NCBI GenBank assembly: GCA_937138495.1
Contig: CAKZPE010000050.1
Span: forward strand, 1-64,000
DNA: 64,000 nucleotides
Source of the DNA: an uncultured Oceanospirillaceae bacterium
Lineage (GTDB): Bacteria; Pseudomonadota; Gammaproteobacteria; Pseudomonadales; Balneatricaceae
Direction: 5' to 3'
The notes beneath the pieces are model-generated. The model worked only from the letters and a program-made list of their open reading frames with translations. It had not been told where the DNA came from and did not search any database. A program made the translations under genes and the position numbers. Of the stretch, positions 26,728 through 35,678 are shown one piece after another (within the stretch, counting starts at the first letter, position 1; every line of letters begins with the position of its first letter).

Positions 26728-29664
26728 ATGTCTACACCCAAGACTGATGCTTTACCCTCTGCCCTGCAGGAATTTGTGCACAAACGTTGGCAGCAACTTG
26801 AAGAACGCTGCTCACTGGCGCAGCTGGATACTGCTCAGACTGCCGATCTTGTGACACTCATCGTAGGCAGTGACTATGCCGTAGACCAGTTTTCCCGCCA
26901 GCCTGCGGTATTTGCAGATTTACTGGAAAGCGGTGACCTGTACCGTTCTTTTACACCGGATGATTACCGGCAACAGCTCAGCGCACAGCTGAAAAATGTT
27001 GAAAATGAAGAGCAGCTCCATCCTGTGCTGCGTAAGTTTCGTCAGCGTCAGATGGTACGCATTATCTGGCGGGACCTGACCCGCAGTGCGGACATGCGGG
27101 AAACCACCGGTGATTTATCGGACCTGGCGGATACCTGTATCGATCTGGCGCTGCAATGGTTACATGCTGAATGTTGTCGCCGCTGGGGAACGCCTTACAG
27201 TTATGCCACTGAGGGCCATCCGGCAGAGCCGCAGCAACTGATCGTGCTCGGCATGGGTAAACTGGGCGCTCATGAGCTTAACCTGTCATCTGATATTGAT
27301 CTGATCTTTGCTTACCCGGATAAAGGCGAAACCCGTGACGGGCGTCGCTGTCTTGCCAATCAGGACTTCTTCAGCCGTTTAGGGCAAAAGCTGATTCAGG
27401 CACTGGATAATATTACTGCTGATGGCTTTGTATTCCGTACAGACATGCGCCTGCGGCCCTATGGTGCCAGCGGACCGCTGGTGTGCAGCTTCATGGCCAT
27501 GGAAGAGTACTACCAGGATCAGGGGCGTGACTGGGAACGGTACGCCATGATCAAAGCCCGTGTCGTGGGGGGTGATAAAGTTAAAGGCGCTGAACTGCAG
27601 GAAATTCTGCGGCCATTCGTGTATCGCAAATATATTGATTTCAGCGCATTTGAATCCCTGCGCAGCATGAAGGAAATGATTAACCGTGAAGTGCGGCGTA
27701 AAGGCCTGAGTGGCAACGTGAAACTCGGTGCCGGCGGTATACGCGAAGTCGAATTCATTGCTCAGGCATTCCAGCTGATTCGCGGCGGCCGTGATCCCCG
27801 TTTACAGCAACGGGAACTGCTGAATATCCTGCCATTATTGCCTGAATCCGTCGGTATGCCGGAGCTGGCCGTTACTGAGCTGACGGATGCTTATACTTTT
27901 CTGCGAAATGCTGAACATTGTATTCAGGCGGTGGCAGACAAGCAGACTCAGGAGCTGCCACAGGATGATGCGGGGCAGCAGCGTCTGGCGTGGAGTATGG
28001 GCTGTGAAGGCTGGAATGATTTTCTGCAACAGCTTGATCATCACAGAGACCGTGTGACAGAACATTTCGGGCATGTGATCGCCCCGGCGGAAGAAGATGA
28101 CGGGGAAGATCATCAGCAGGATAAAGAATGGTTGTTACTCTGGCAGGCGGAGGATGAAGAAGATGGCGGCCTGCATGTATTTGTTGAGCATGGCTTTGAT
28201 GCGCCGGAAGTGGCCTGCAAATATTTTAATGATCTGAAAAACAGCCGGGGAGTGCAGATGATGCAGCCCATTGGCCGGGAGCGCCTGTGTGCCGTATTAC
28301 CCCGGCTGATGCATGATGTGGCGCTGGTGGCGAACTCTGCTGAAACCCTGGGGCGTGTATTACAGCTGATTCGGGCAGTACTGCGCCGTTCAGCGTATCT
28401 GGTGTTACTGGCAGAAAATCCCGGTGCCCTTAAACAGCTGGTTCGCCTGTGCTCTGCCAGTGCCTGGTTCGCGGAAACCCTGACCAAGCAACCGGTTCTG
28501 CTGGATGAGCTGATAGATCAGAGTTCCCTGTATAACCCACCCACAAAGGATGAACTGCGGGCAGAGCTGCGCCAGCAATTGCTGCGCATTCCGGAAGAAG
28601 ACACTGAACAACTGATGGAAGCACTGCGGTATTTCAAAAGTGCTCACGCATTGCGGGTAGCTGCGGCGGATATTACCGGCGCATTGCCGCTGATGAAGGT
28701 CAGCGATTACCTTACCTGGCTGGCAGAAGCGATTCTTGAAGTGGTGCTGGATATGGCCTGGCGGCTAATGACTGAAAAGCACGGCGTGCCTTTCAAAACC
28801 GCTGGCGTCCCCTGTGACCCGGACTTTATCGTGGTTGGATACGGGAAAATGGGGGGCATCGAGTTGTCGTATGGTTCCGATCTGGACCTGGTATTTGTGC
28901 ACGATGCTGAGCTGAATCTGTTTACGCCGGGGGATAAATCCATTGCGAACTCGGTGTTCTTTACCCGACTGGGCCAGCGGATTATCCACATACTGAATAC
29001 CTTTACGGCCGGTGGGCAATTGTATGAAGTGGATATGCGCCTGCGGCCGAGCGGTAACTCCGGTTTGCTGGTGAGTTCTTTACGGGCGTTTGAAGAATAT
29101 CAGGAAAAAGAAGCCTGGACCTGGGAGCATCAGGCGCTGGTTCGGGCACGGGTGATTGCCGGTTCTGAAGAGTTAGGTAAGCGTTTTGAAGCAGTTCGCG
29201 AACAGATTATCGGCAAACCACGGGATGCCAGAGAACTGGCGGACGAAGTGGTGAAGATGCGTGAGAAGATGCGCACGCATTTGGGGTCCTCAGAGAAGGA
29301 AGCCGAAGAGGCGTTCAACCTGAAGCAGGACCGTGGCGGCATTGTGGATATCGAGTTTCTGGTACAGTATTCAGCACTGGCCTGTTCAGCCCGGCACGCT
29401 AATCTGATGGAGTTTACCGATAACATCCGTATTTTGGACGCGATGGAAGTCAGCGGTGTCATCGCACCGGCTGAAGCTGAAACCCTGCGCGAAGCGTATA
29501 AAGCGTTCCGTGCGCTGGGCCACCGTCAGACGTTGCAGGATAAATCCAATACAGTAAGCGATCACGATCTGGAAGATTACCGGGAAGCTGTTACAACGCT
29601 TTGGCAGCAACAGGTACTCAGCCAGGCCAGCCCGGATGTACTGGATAAAGACGGTCAGGAATAG
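26728..29664 (+). CDS. glnE: Bifunctional glutamine synthetase adenylyltransferase/adenylyl-removing enzyme GlnE
   Basis: Adds and removes AMP on glutamine synthetase according to PII and glutamine status. The 978 residues hold two nucleotidyltransferase domains. The N-terminal deadenylylase has LSSDIDLIFAYPDKGETRDG near 188 and the C-terminal adenylylase has YGSDLDLVFVHDAEL near 713, each with its DMRLRPYG or DMRLRPSG motif. Length (about 950) and domain order are normal. An acidic insert (EEDDGEDHQQDKE and EDEEDGG, about 452-480) lies in the linker. The start ATG follows GACGGAAA. Downstream is a strong hairpin shared with the convergent phytase-like gene. Confidence 0.97.
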   Translation: MSTPKTDALPSALQEFVHKRWQQLEERCSLAQLDTAQTADLVTLIVGSDYAVDQFSRQPAVFADLLESGDLYRSFTPDDYRQQLSAQLKNVENEEQLHPVLRKFRQRQMVRIIWRDLTRSADMRETTGDLSDLADTCIDLALQWLHAECCRRWGTPYSYATEGHPAEPQQLIVLGMGKLGAHELNLSSDIDLIFAYPDKGETRDGRRCLANQDFFSRLGQKLIQALDNITADGFVFRTDMRLRPYGASGPLVCSFMAMEEYYQDQGRDWERYAMIKARVVGGDKVKGAELQEILRPFVYRKYIDFSAFESLRSMKEMINREVRRKGLSGNVKLGAGGIREVEFIAQAFQLIRGGRDPRLQQRELLNILPLLPESVGMPELAVTELTDAYTFLRNAEHCIQAVADKQTQELPQDDAGQQRLAWSMGCEGWNDFLQQLDHHRDRVTEHFGHVIAPAEEDDGEDHQQDKEWLLLWQAEDEEDGGLHVFVEHGFDAPEVACKYFNDLKNSRGVQMMQPIGRERLCAVLPRLMHDVALVANSAETLGRVLQLIRAVLRRSAYLVLLAENPGALKQLVRLCSASAWFAETLTKQPVLLDELIDQSSLYNPPTKDELRAELRQQLLRIPEEDTEQLMEALRYFKSAHALRVAAADITGALPLMKVSDYLTWLAEAILEVVLDMAWRLMTEKHGVPFKTAGVPCDPDFIVVGYGKMGGIELSYGSDLDLVFVHDAELNLFTPGDKSIANSVFFTRLGQRIIHILNTFTAGGQLYEVDMRLRPSGNSGLLVSSLRAFEEYQEKEAWTWEHQALVRARVIAGSEELGKRFEAVREQIIGKPRDARELADEVVKMREKMRTHLGSSEKEAEEAFNLKQDRGGIVDIEFLVQYSALACSARHANLMEFTDNIRILDAMEVSGVIAPAEAETLREAYKAFRALGHRQTLQDKSNTVSDHDLEDYREAVTTLWQQQVLSQASPDVLDKDGQE

Positions 29665-29678
29665 ATACTAAGATGTAT

Positions 29679-29709
29679 AAAAACGGCGGCCCTTAGGCCG
29701 CCGTTTTTT
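29679..29709. terminator. Bidirectional terminator between glnE and the phytase-like gene
   Basis: AAAAACGGCGGCC-CTTA-GGCCGCCGTTTTTT: a perfect GC-rich stem flanked by A and T runs, serving both convergent genes. Confidence 0.95.
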
Positions 29710-29726
29710 GTGATGCGAGGTATTAT

Positions 29727-31910
29727 TTACATCTTACCCAAACTGAAGAAGTAGGTTTCACCGGTGCTGTCATCAACCCCGTCGTTATCGGTGACGGCGA
29801 AGCCTTTGCCGGAGGCATCAATGGTGAAGCCTTCTATTTTATCCACAGTGACGCCATTGAGTGCCTGCAGATCAGGTATAAAGTCATGCACCAGCTGCTT
29901 GCTGACAAGAGGGAGTGGCTGGTCAAGTTCAACCGGCTTTAACTGATCTGTGCTGACTTTATACAGGCGCTTGATGGTTGCCTTGCTGCCTAGCTGGTTA
30001 TCCCGCTCGATGATATACACAGCATCCTTGTAAAGGCTGATTTCAGAAAGCCCTACCCAGCCTTTGTCCGTTGGTTTACTGAGCGGATAGTGAACCGCCC
30101 GCCAGGTTTTATCGGTGATGTTGTACGCCAGCAGTTTAACGGTGTTAGCCGGATCGTCCTTCCATGGACGCTGAATCGCTACCCACAGGGTATCGCCAAT
30201 GCGGGTAATCCCTTCCGCTCCGAAACGCTTTTCTACCGCCAGTAATTCTGCCGGGAATGGAATCTCCTGTCTGATTTCACCGTCGCTGTTAACGTTATAC
30301 AGTGCATGCGGCACCAGCGTTGATGTCTTGCCTTCCGAGGCCAGCCAGAAACCGTCGTTACCGTCTGGCGTTATGCCCTCAAGGTCCAGCTTTTGTGCTG
30401 CTTTGCCGTCACGGGTCACAGGAATGCGCCGGGTAATTTTTGCAGGCGTCTGGCTGGCATCTATTTTAAAGATGCTTGGCTGACTGCGGTAAAAACTGTC
30501 GTTAACAGCGTATAGCGTATCCGGTGTTTCAGGATCAGCACTCAGGCCAGAGAGTGCTCCCCAGCCGATTGGCCGGCCGTTGACCATGACCGATTCAATT
30601 TGTGGGTACTGTACCGCCTGCTTTCCAAACTGATAGATCATTACCTGTGCGCGGGGGCCTTTATCGGCCAGCAGGTCTTTTTCGTTGGCGGTGGCCAGCA
30701 GGCCGCGCTTGCTGATGGCGACAGCTGATTCAGGGGATACGCCGGATGGCAGTAACTGAATAAATTCCGGCGCGTCTCCGGTATCTTTGTATACCCCCAC
30801 CATTGAACTGCGCTCGGAGAGTACAAAAATGTAGGTTTCTCCGGAGAATTCCGCGACCAGCAGGCCTTCCGGTTCAATACCTTTATTACCCGAACGCTTC
30901 TCCGGATAGTGGCCGGCGCGGGCAATGCGGTATTCCAGATCCAGACCGGACTCAAACAGTACCTCCCCGGACTTGGAAAAGATGGTAAAGCCACGGGAAC
31001 CGCCCTCAAAATCGCCTTCGTTAGCAGTGATAAAGCGGTCATCATCCAGCCATTTGATCGCATCCGGTTCCCGTTTACGCTGTCGCTGAACCGCATCGAA
31101 TGTCAGGGCCCGTTCTTCGTCCAGGTCGACGTTTTTAAGGTCGACTGTGCCGGCTGAAAAATGCTTCAGGAGCTTGCCCTGTTCGGCATCAATAATCGCC
31201 AGGTGGTTATTTTCCTGTAAACCGACAACGATCTCATTGCGGCTGTTGAAGTCCACAAACTCGGGTTCCGGATCATCTGTGCCAACTTCAGCAAGCCCTG
31301 TCAGGCTGACTTTTCGTGCCTGTTCGCAGACCGGCTGACTCATTTCAAGTGGTATCACCGTTACGTACCCGGCAGGTAGCTGAGGCAATGCGCCACCGTT
31401 CAGGTCTTCATCCCGCTCATTCTCAATGGCAACCGCCAGATATTTGCCATCTTTTGAGACGGCGACAGAGTCAGGCTGTCCGCCTAAATCACACTGGCCG
31501 GTTAATGACCGGCTTGCCAGAGAGATCACTGCCAGGTGGCCGGATGGGTGGGTATAGCTTTGCGAGGTATTGACCGCTGCCAGTACGAACTCGCCGCTGG
31601 TAACCACTGAGGTGGGTTCACCTTTCAGCGGAATAAAACCTGCAGGCTGTGGTTTCGCCGGATCGGTGATATCTACCAGACCCAGGCCACCCAGAGGGCT
31701 GTCTGAATAAATCAGGGTGTTGCCGTCTTTACTGACATCGATAATTTCAGCGGATGTTTCCGTACCCCAGGCTTTGTCTGCCGGCAGGTTGGCAGTGGTT
31801 TCAAATGAAGCGATACGGTTAAAACTGTTCGCCTGCAGTGAACAGCTAAGCGTGCCGATAAGGGCTGCCAGACAGCTTTTCTGTAACAGTTTGCCGGAAA
31901 TGGAAGGCAT
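29727..31910 (-). CDS. Secreted esterase/phytase-like beta-propeller protein
   Basis: 727 residues with a signal peptide (hydrophobic core about 10-25, cleavage probably after LQA). An N-terminal beta-propeller-like part (about 40-420) with repeated LAVISLASR/LAIIDAEQ-type strands is followed by a C-terminal esterase-like phytase domain (about 440-725). That domain carries DLEGITPDGNDGFWLASEG (about 515-533), RFGAEGITRIGDTLWVA and KIEGFTIDASGKGFAVTDNDGVDDSTGE (acidic metal-type cluster near 712). Similar proteins release phosphate from organic phosphates, but activity here is inferred. A Pho box with correctly spaced -10 lies just upstream, supporting a role in phosphate scavenging. It shares a terminator with glnE. 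Confidence 0.8.
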   Translation of the reverse strand: MPSISGKLLQKSCLAALIGTLSCSLQANSFNRIASFETTANLPADKAWGTETSAEIIDVSKDGNTLIYSDSPLGGLGLVDITDPAKPQPAGFIPLKGEPTSVVTSGEFVLAAVNTSQSYTHPSGHLAVISLASRSLTGQCDLGGQPDSVAVSKDGKYLAVAIENERDEDLNGGALPQLPAGYVTVIPLEMSQPVCEQARKVSLTGLAEVGTDDPEPEFVDFNSRNEIVVGLQENNHLAIIDAEQGKLLKHFSAGTVDLKNVDLDEERALTFDAVQRQRKREPDAIKWLDDDRFITANEGDFEGGSRGFTIFSKSGEVLFESGLDLEYRIARAGHYPEKRSGNKGIEPEGLLVAEFSGETYIFVLSERSSMVGVYKDTGDAPEFIQLLPSGVSPESAVAISKRGLLATANEKDLLADKGPRAQVMIYQFGKQAVQYPQIESVMVNGRPIGWGALSGLSADPETPDTLYAVNDSFYRSQPSIFKIDASQTPAKITRRIPVTRDGKAAQKLDLEGITPDGNDGFWLASEGKTSTLVPHALYNVNSDGEIRQEIPFPAELLAVEKRFGAEGITRIGDTLWVAIQRPWKDDPANTVKLLAYNITDKTWRAVHYPLSKPTDKGWVGLSEISLYKDAVYIIERDNQLGSKATIKRLYKVSTDQLKPVELDQPLPLVSKQLVHDFIPDLQALNGVTVDKIEGFTIDASGKGFAVTDNDGVDDSTGETYFFSLGKM

Positions 31911-31944
31911 GTTCTGAATCCATGGTCAGGTGAGAGTATGCTGT

Positions 31945-31979
31945 CAATCTAGATGTCGCCGGTGACAGACTGATGACAA
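31945..31979 (-). promoter_or_regulatory. Pho box and PhoB-dependent promoter
   Basis: On the minus strand TTGTCAT-cagt-CTGTCAC (31962-31979) is a 7-4-7 direct repeat matching the PhoB box (CTGTCAT-n4-CTGTCAC, one mismatch). Ten bases further downstream is TAGATT (about 31946-31951), a plausible -10 at the spacing usual for PhoB-activated promoters. The box is about 52 bases before the start codon. Confidence 0.75.
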
Positions 31980-32090
31980 AAATGTTGCTGTATTTTGATC
32001 CCTTCTCACATATCGGGTGCAGAATATTCAGTAGCAGGAAATCTTTTTGTGTCACACTGTGGGTGTACATGATTCAGGGGAGAAAATGTT

Positions 32091-33131
32091 ATGCCGGTTT
32101 CTGCATCTGGCTTAAAAGATGCCGTTCGCAAAGGGCTGTTGCGGGAAGAACAGTTGGGCCCTTTACTGGAGCATTTACGTGAATGGGACACTAGGCACGG
32201 ACCGCGGCCAAAGTTTGATTTTACCCATCTGCTCTATTATCTGGGCGGAATGGTTGCGATAGGGGCCATGAGCCTGTTTATGAACCTTGGCTGGGAAGCA
32301 TTTGGCGGCTGGGGCATTGTTGCATTATGTGCGGCCTATGCGCTTGCCGGATTATTGCTGACCAACCGCTTCAGGGAGACCGGTTACCTGATCCCCGCCG
32401 GAATCTGTGCGGCCTTTGTACTTACACTGACACCACTGGCCGTCTACGGTTTTCAGCACGGTATGGGCTGGTGGCCGGATGATTCAACATACAGTGAATT
32501 TCACCGGCATATAAAACTCCTGTGGATATATATGGAACTGGCCACACTGCTGGTAGCAGCCGTGCTGTTATTCCGTTATCGCTTTCCTTTTCTGATGATG
32601 CCGCTGGCCGTTACCCTCTGGTATATGTCGATGGATCTTGCAGAGATGGTGCTTGGCAGTGATTTACATTGGCGGGAACGGAGGTTATTTACCTGCTGGT
32701 TCGGGCTGGGAATTACTGTGTTTGCCCTGTGGGTGGATATACGTGCCCGCCGTAGCCTGGATTATGCATTCTGGCTGTACCTGTTCGGTGTGATGGCATT
32801 CTGGGGCGGGTTAACGGTTCAGAACTCAGACAGTGATCTGAACAAATTTCTCTATTTCTGTATTAACCTTGTAATGATTGGCTGCGGTGCAGTGCTGATG
32901 CGTAAGGTGTTTGTGGTGTTTGGGGCCATCGGCTGTTGTTTGTGTCTGGGATATTTGGCAAACGAAGTGTTTGAAGACAGTTGGTTGTTCCCGGTTGCGC
33001 TGACGTTGATTGGTTTGGGGATTATCGGGCTGGGAATTCTCTGGCAAAAGCATGAGGCCCGCATTACCGCCTCGGTGAGAAGCTGTTTACCGGCACCCGT
33101 CCGGGAGCTGCTTGACGCTCGCCACGGTTAA
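32091..33131 (+). CDS. Polytopic membrane protein (DUF2157-like), function unknown
   Basis: 346 residues: a short soluble N-terminus (about 1-45, KGLLREEQLGPLLEHLREW, resembling the start of DUF2157 proteins) followed by some nine hydrophobic helices, among them YYLGGMVAIGAMSLFM (near 48), a pair near 80-115 and a C-terminal run near 280-330. The tail is basic. No catalytic motif is seen. It stands alone on the plus strand, divergent from the Pho-regulated phytase-like gene, and ends at a terminator shared with the Cys/Met enzyme. The ATG at 32091 is preceded by GGGGAGAAAA. Confidence 0.75.
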   Translation: MPVSASGLKDAVRKGLLREEQLGPLLEHLREWDTRHGPRPKFDFTHLLYYLGGMVAIGAMSLFMNLGWEAFGGWGIVALCAAYALAGLLLTNRFRETGYLIPAGICAAFVLTLTPLAVYGFQHGMGWWPDDSTYSEFHRHIKLLWIYMELATLLVAAVLLFRYRFPFLMMPLAVTLWYMSMDLAEMVLGSDLHWRERRLFTCWFGLGITVFALWVDIRARRSLDYAFWLYLFGVMAFWGGLTVQNSDSDLNKFLYFCINLVMIGCGAVLMRKVFVVFGAIGCCLCLGYLANEVFEDSWLFPVALTLIGLGIIGLGILWQKHEARITASVRSCLPAPVRELLDARHG

Positions 33132-33150
33132 GTGCGGATAGACTAAACAA

Positions 33151-33175
33151 GCCCGTTTATATAACGGGCTTTTTT
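33151..33175. terminator. Terminator between the membrane protein and the Cys/Met enzyme
   Basis: The GCCCGTT and AACGGGC arms with a short AT-rich loop are followed by TTTTTT. It lies between convergent genes. Confidence 0.9.
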
Positions 33176-33180
33176 GTTTG

Positions 33181-34350
33181 TTAGCCTGAAATGGCTTTAA
33201 GCGCATAGTCCAGTTCGGCAATCAGATCATCCAGTGCTTCAGCGCCGACGGACAAGCGTAGCAGGCCTTCAGTGATGCCAACTGCATATTTTTCTTCAAC
33301 CGGCATGCCGCCGTGTGACATGGTAAAGGCATGGTTGATCATGCTTTCCACACCGCCCAGCGAATCCGCCAGTACAAAATATTTTAACCGGCCGATAACG
33401 GCTTTCGCTTCATCAAGCCCGCCCTTCAGGCGAATCGCTACGACGGCCCCGCCGGTTTTCATCTGTCGCTTACATAATTCGTGCTGTGGGTGGCTGGGAA
33501 GCCCGGGATAAAAGACCTTGTCAATGGCTGGGTGCTGTTCCAGATGCCCGGCAATGCTCAGCGCGTTGCTGCTCTGGCGTTCCATGCGCAGGTCCAGAGT
33601 CTTCAGGCCACGCAGGGCCAGGTAGCTGTCGAAGGGGCCCTGAATGGCACCGACTGCCATGGCAATGTATTGCAGGCGCTGATGCAGTTCAGCGTCTGCG
33701 GCAACGACTGCCCCGCCGATCAGGTCAGAATGTCCGCCCACGTATTTGCTGGTGGAATGCATCACCAGATCAATCCCGAATTTAATCGGTTGCTGGTTCC
33801 AGGGAGAGGAAAAGGTGTTATCCACACAGGTCAGGATCTGATGCCGTTTAGCCAGCTTAGCAAGGGCCTGCATATCCACCAGTTTCAGGAGAGGGTTGGT
33901 CGGGCTTTCTATCCAGATCAGCGCAGTATTGTCCTGAATGGCGGCTTCAACGGCTGCCAGATCATTCAGGTCAACATAGCTGGTGGTGAAGCCTGAGGTT
34001 TTGCTGCGGCATTCTTCCAGCAGACGAAAAGTCCCGCCGTAGACGCTGGCAGTCACAATGACATGCGCGTCCCGGGGCAGCAGTTCCATGACGGATGCGG
34101 TGGCGGCCATACCGGAGGCGCAGGCAATCGCACCGGCCCCGCCTTCTAGCTCTGCCAGGCAGGTTTCCAGCGCGTGACGGGTAGGGTTTTCCCCCCGGCT
34201 GTAGCCGAATTCCTGCTGCGCACCGATATTGTCTTTAATGAATGAGCTGGCGGTGACCACCGGAGGCATAATGGCATTATAAGCCGGATCTTTCTGTTCT
34301 CCGGCGTGGATAACCTGAGTCGCAAATTGCGGATGTTGGGTGTCAGACAT
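33181..34350 (-). CDS. Cys/Met-metabolism PLP enzyme (cystathionine gamma-synthase/lyase type)
   Basis: Fold-type I PLP enzyme, 389 residues. The PLP lysine is in HSTSKYVGGHSDLIGG (about 206), cofactor contacts are in CASGMAATASV (about 82) and the aspartate in TCVDNTFSSP (about 180). YGGT (about 108) replaces the YGCT cysteine motif of methionine gamma-lyase. With GPFDSYLALRGLKTL and SLGGVESMINHAFTMSH this favours cystathionine gamma-synthase, gamma-lyase or O-succinylhomoserine sulfhydrylase; I cannot choose among them. It lies 21 bases after an MFS gene on the minus strand, opposite a MocR regulator, so it is probably controlled with the transporter. Confidence 0.88.
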   Translation of the reverse strand: MSDTQHPQFATQVIHAGEQKDPAYNAIMPPVVTASSFIKDNIGAQQEFGYSRGENPTRHALETCLAELEGGAGAIACASGMAATASVMELLPRDAHVIVTASVYGGTFRLLEECRSKTSGFTTSYVDLNDLAAVEAAIQDNTALIWIESPTNPLLKLVDMQALAKLAKRHQILTCVDNTFSSPWNQQPIKFGIDLVMHSTSKYVGGHSDLIGGAVVAADAELHQRLQYIAMAVGAIQGPFDSYLALRGLKTLDLRMERQSSNALSIAGHLEQHPAIDKVFYPGLPSHPQHELCKRQMKTGGAVVAIRLKGGLDEAKAVIGRLKYFVLADSLGGVESMINHAFTMSHGGMPVEEKYAVGITEGLLRLSVGAEALDDLIAELDYALKAISG

Positions 34351-34371
34351 AGTACTTCCTGAGTCAGTAAA

Positions 34372-35583
34372 TCAACCGATGGCGATGGCCTGTTGCCGGC
34401 GACGTTTCAGTTTCCAGCTTACCAGTAAAACCAGCCCGGGTGTCAGTAATGATATGGCCAGCCAGTTGGAATTTTCCCAGCCAATCCAGACGAACAGTGC
34501 GCCGGCGGAAAATGCGCCGCTGGCATTCAGAAATGCGACGGCGGATTCATTTATCCCCTGCATTCTGTGTGCATCTCCGGGGAGCCTGGCCACCAGGCTG
34601 CTACCGCCTACGTACAACATATTCCAGCCCAGGCCGATCCCAATCAGTGCCGCCAGAACACCGTTATAGGTGGGCTGATAAATGGCAATCAGCATAGACG
34701 CCAGCATCACCAGATACCCGGCAAAAATGACGGTGCTTTCACTGGTGCGCGCAATGATCCGGCCCATGAATAAGGAAGGTAAGAACATGGCGATAACATG
34801 CCACTGGATGACCTGCATGATATCGCTGAAAGGTAATTGCAGGGCATTCAGTTTCAGAGACGATTGCATCATCAGCATCGCCATAATCATGTAACCGAAG
34901 CCGGAGGCGTAGATTGCAACCAGCAAAGGCAGCACCGGTACCGGTTGTCTGACAGCCGGCTGCGATTCCGCCGTTTTGGTTTGGGTTTCAGGCCCTGTGG
35001 CTGTTTCTTCATTGCGTGACAGCACCGCTACGGCTGCGAGCAGTGTTGCCATCAAAATACCCAGCGCAGAAAAACACAGATAGCTGGCAGAAAACTCCTG
35101 ATCCACAATAAAGCTGCGGCTGTTACTGGCAATAGCAGGCCCGACAAATGCTGCCAGAATCCCGCCCAGAGTCACCAGCGACAGCGCCCGTGACTTCATT
35201 GAATCATCCAGCCCTTCGGTGGCAGCAAAGCGGAAGAAGGCAAAGGTGCTGAGGCTGACCCCGAACAGAATGTGTGCCAGCAGGTTAATGTTAAAAGATT
35301 GTTGCAGGATCGATATATATCCGGCGATGCCTGCCATAAACAGAGTCAGGCTGCCGAACAGAAATATTTTAAGCCGGCCAAAACGTTGCATCAGCATCGC
35401 CAGCACATAGGAGCAGGCAATGACGGTGGCAAACTGAATGCCATACGGCAACGTGGACAATTCACTGCTGGGAGCCAGTGCTTTGCCGACAATCGGTGAA
35501 ACGGAGACAGATATCACGCCACAGGTCAGTGCGATGCCCTGAGTGAGAAAATACAGCCATGTTTTTATCTGTTGGTGGGACAT
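34372..35583 (-). CDS. MFS transporter
   Basis: 403 residues with about twelve hydrophobic helices split by a charged, polar central loop (about 195-225, NEETATGPETQTKTAESQ). The cytoplasmic loop between helices 2 and 3 reads QRFGRLKIFLFG, a degenerate MFS A motif. The C-terminus is basic (KLKRRRQQ). The substrate cannot be read from sequence. The gene is divergent from a MocR regulator and upstream of a Cys/Met-type PLP enzyme, so an amino acid or a related amine is a reasonable guess. GAGCACCAGC lies before the start at 35583. Confidence 0.85.
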   Translation of the reverse strand: MSHQQIKTWLYFLTQGIALTCGVISVSVSPIVGKALAPSSELSTLPYGIQFATVIACSYVLAMLMQRFGRLKIFLFGSLTLFMAGIAGYISILQQSFNINLLAHILFGVSLSTFAFFRFAATEGLDDSMKSRALSLVTLGGILAAFVGPAIASNSRSFIVDQEFSASYLCFSALGILMATLLAAVAVLSRNEETATGPETQTKTAESQPAVRQPVPVLPLLVAIYASGFGYMIMAMLMMQSSLKLNALQLPFSDIMQVIQWHVIAMFLPSLFMGRIIARTSESTVIFAGYLVMLASMLIAIYQPTYNGVLAALIGIGLGWNMLYVGGSSLVARLPGDAHRMQGINESAVAFLNASGAFSAGALFVWIGWENSNWLAISLLTPGLVLLVSWKLKRRRQQAIAIG

Positions 35584-35636
35584 GCTGGTGCTCCGTTTAG
35601 TATGCGTCCTCTGGTGATCAGAAATTCTGGCATGCT

Positions 35637-35678
35637 ATATTGTATGACACAATTTTTTTATTGCATGACATACAATAT
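35637..35678. promoter_or_regulatory. Operator between the MFS and MocR genes
   Basis: The direct repeats ATTGTATGACA (35639-35649) and ATTGCATGACA (35660-35670) match at 10 of 11 positions and are 21 bases apart, two helical turns. The same region also holds an inverted repeat, ATATTGTATG (35637-35646) and CATACAATAT (35669-35678). Directly repeated sites of this spacing are typical of MocR regulators. Confidence 0.65.
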
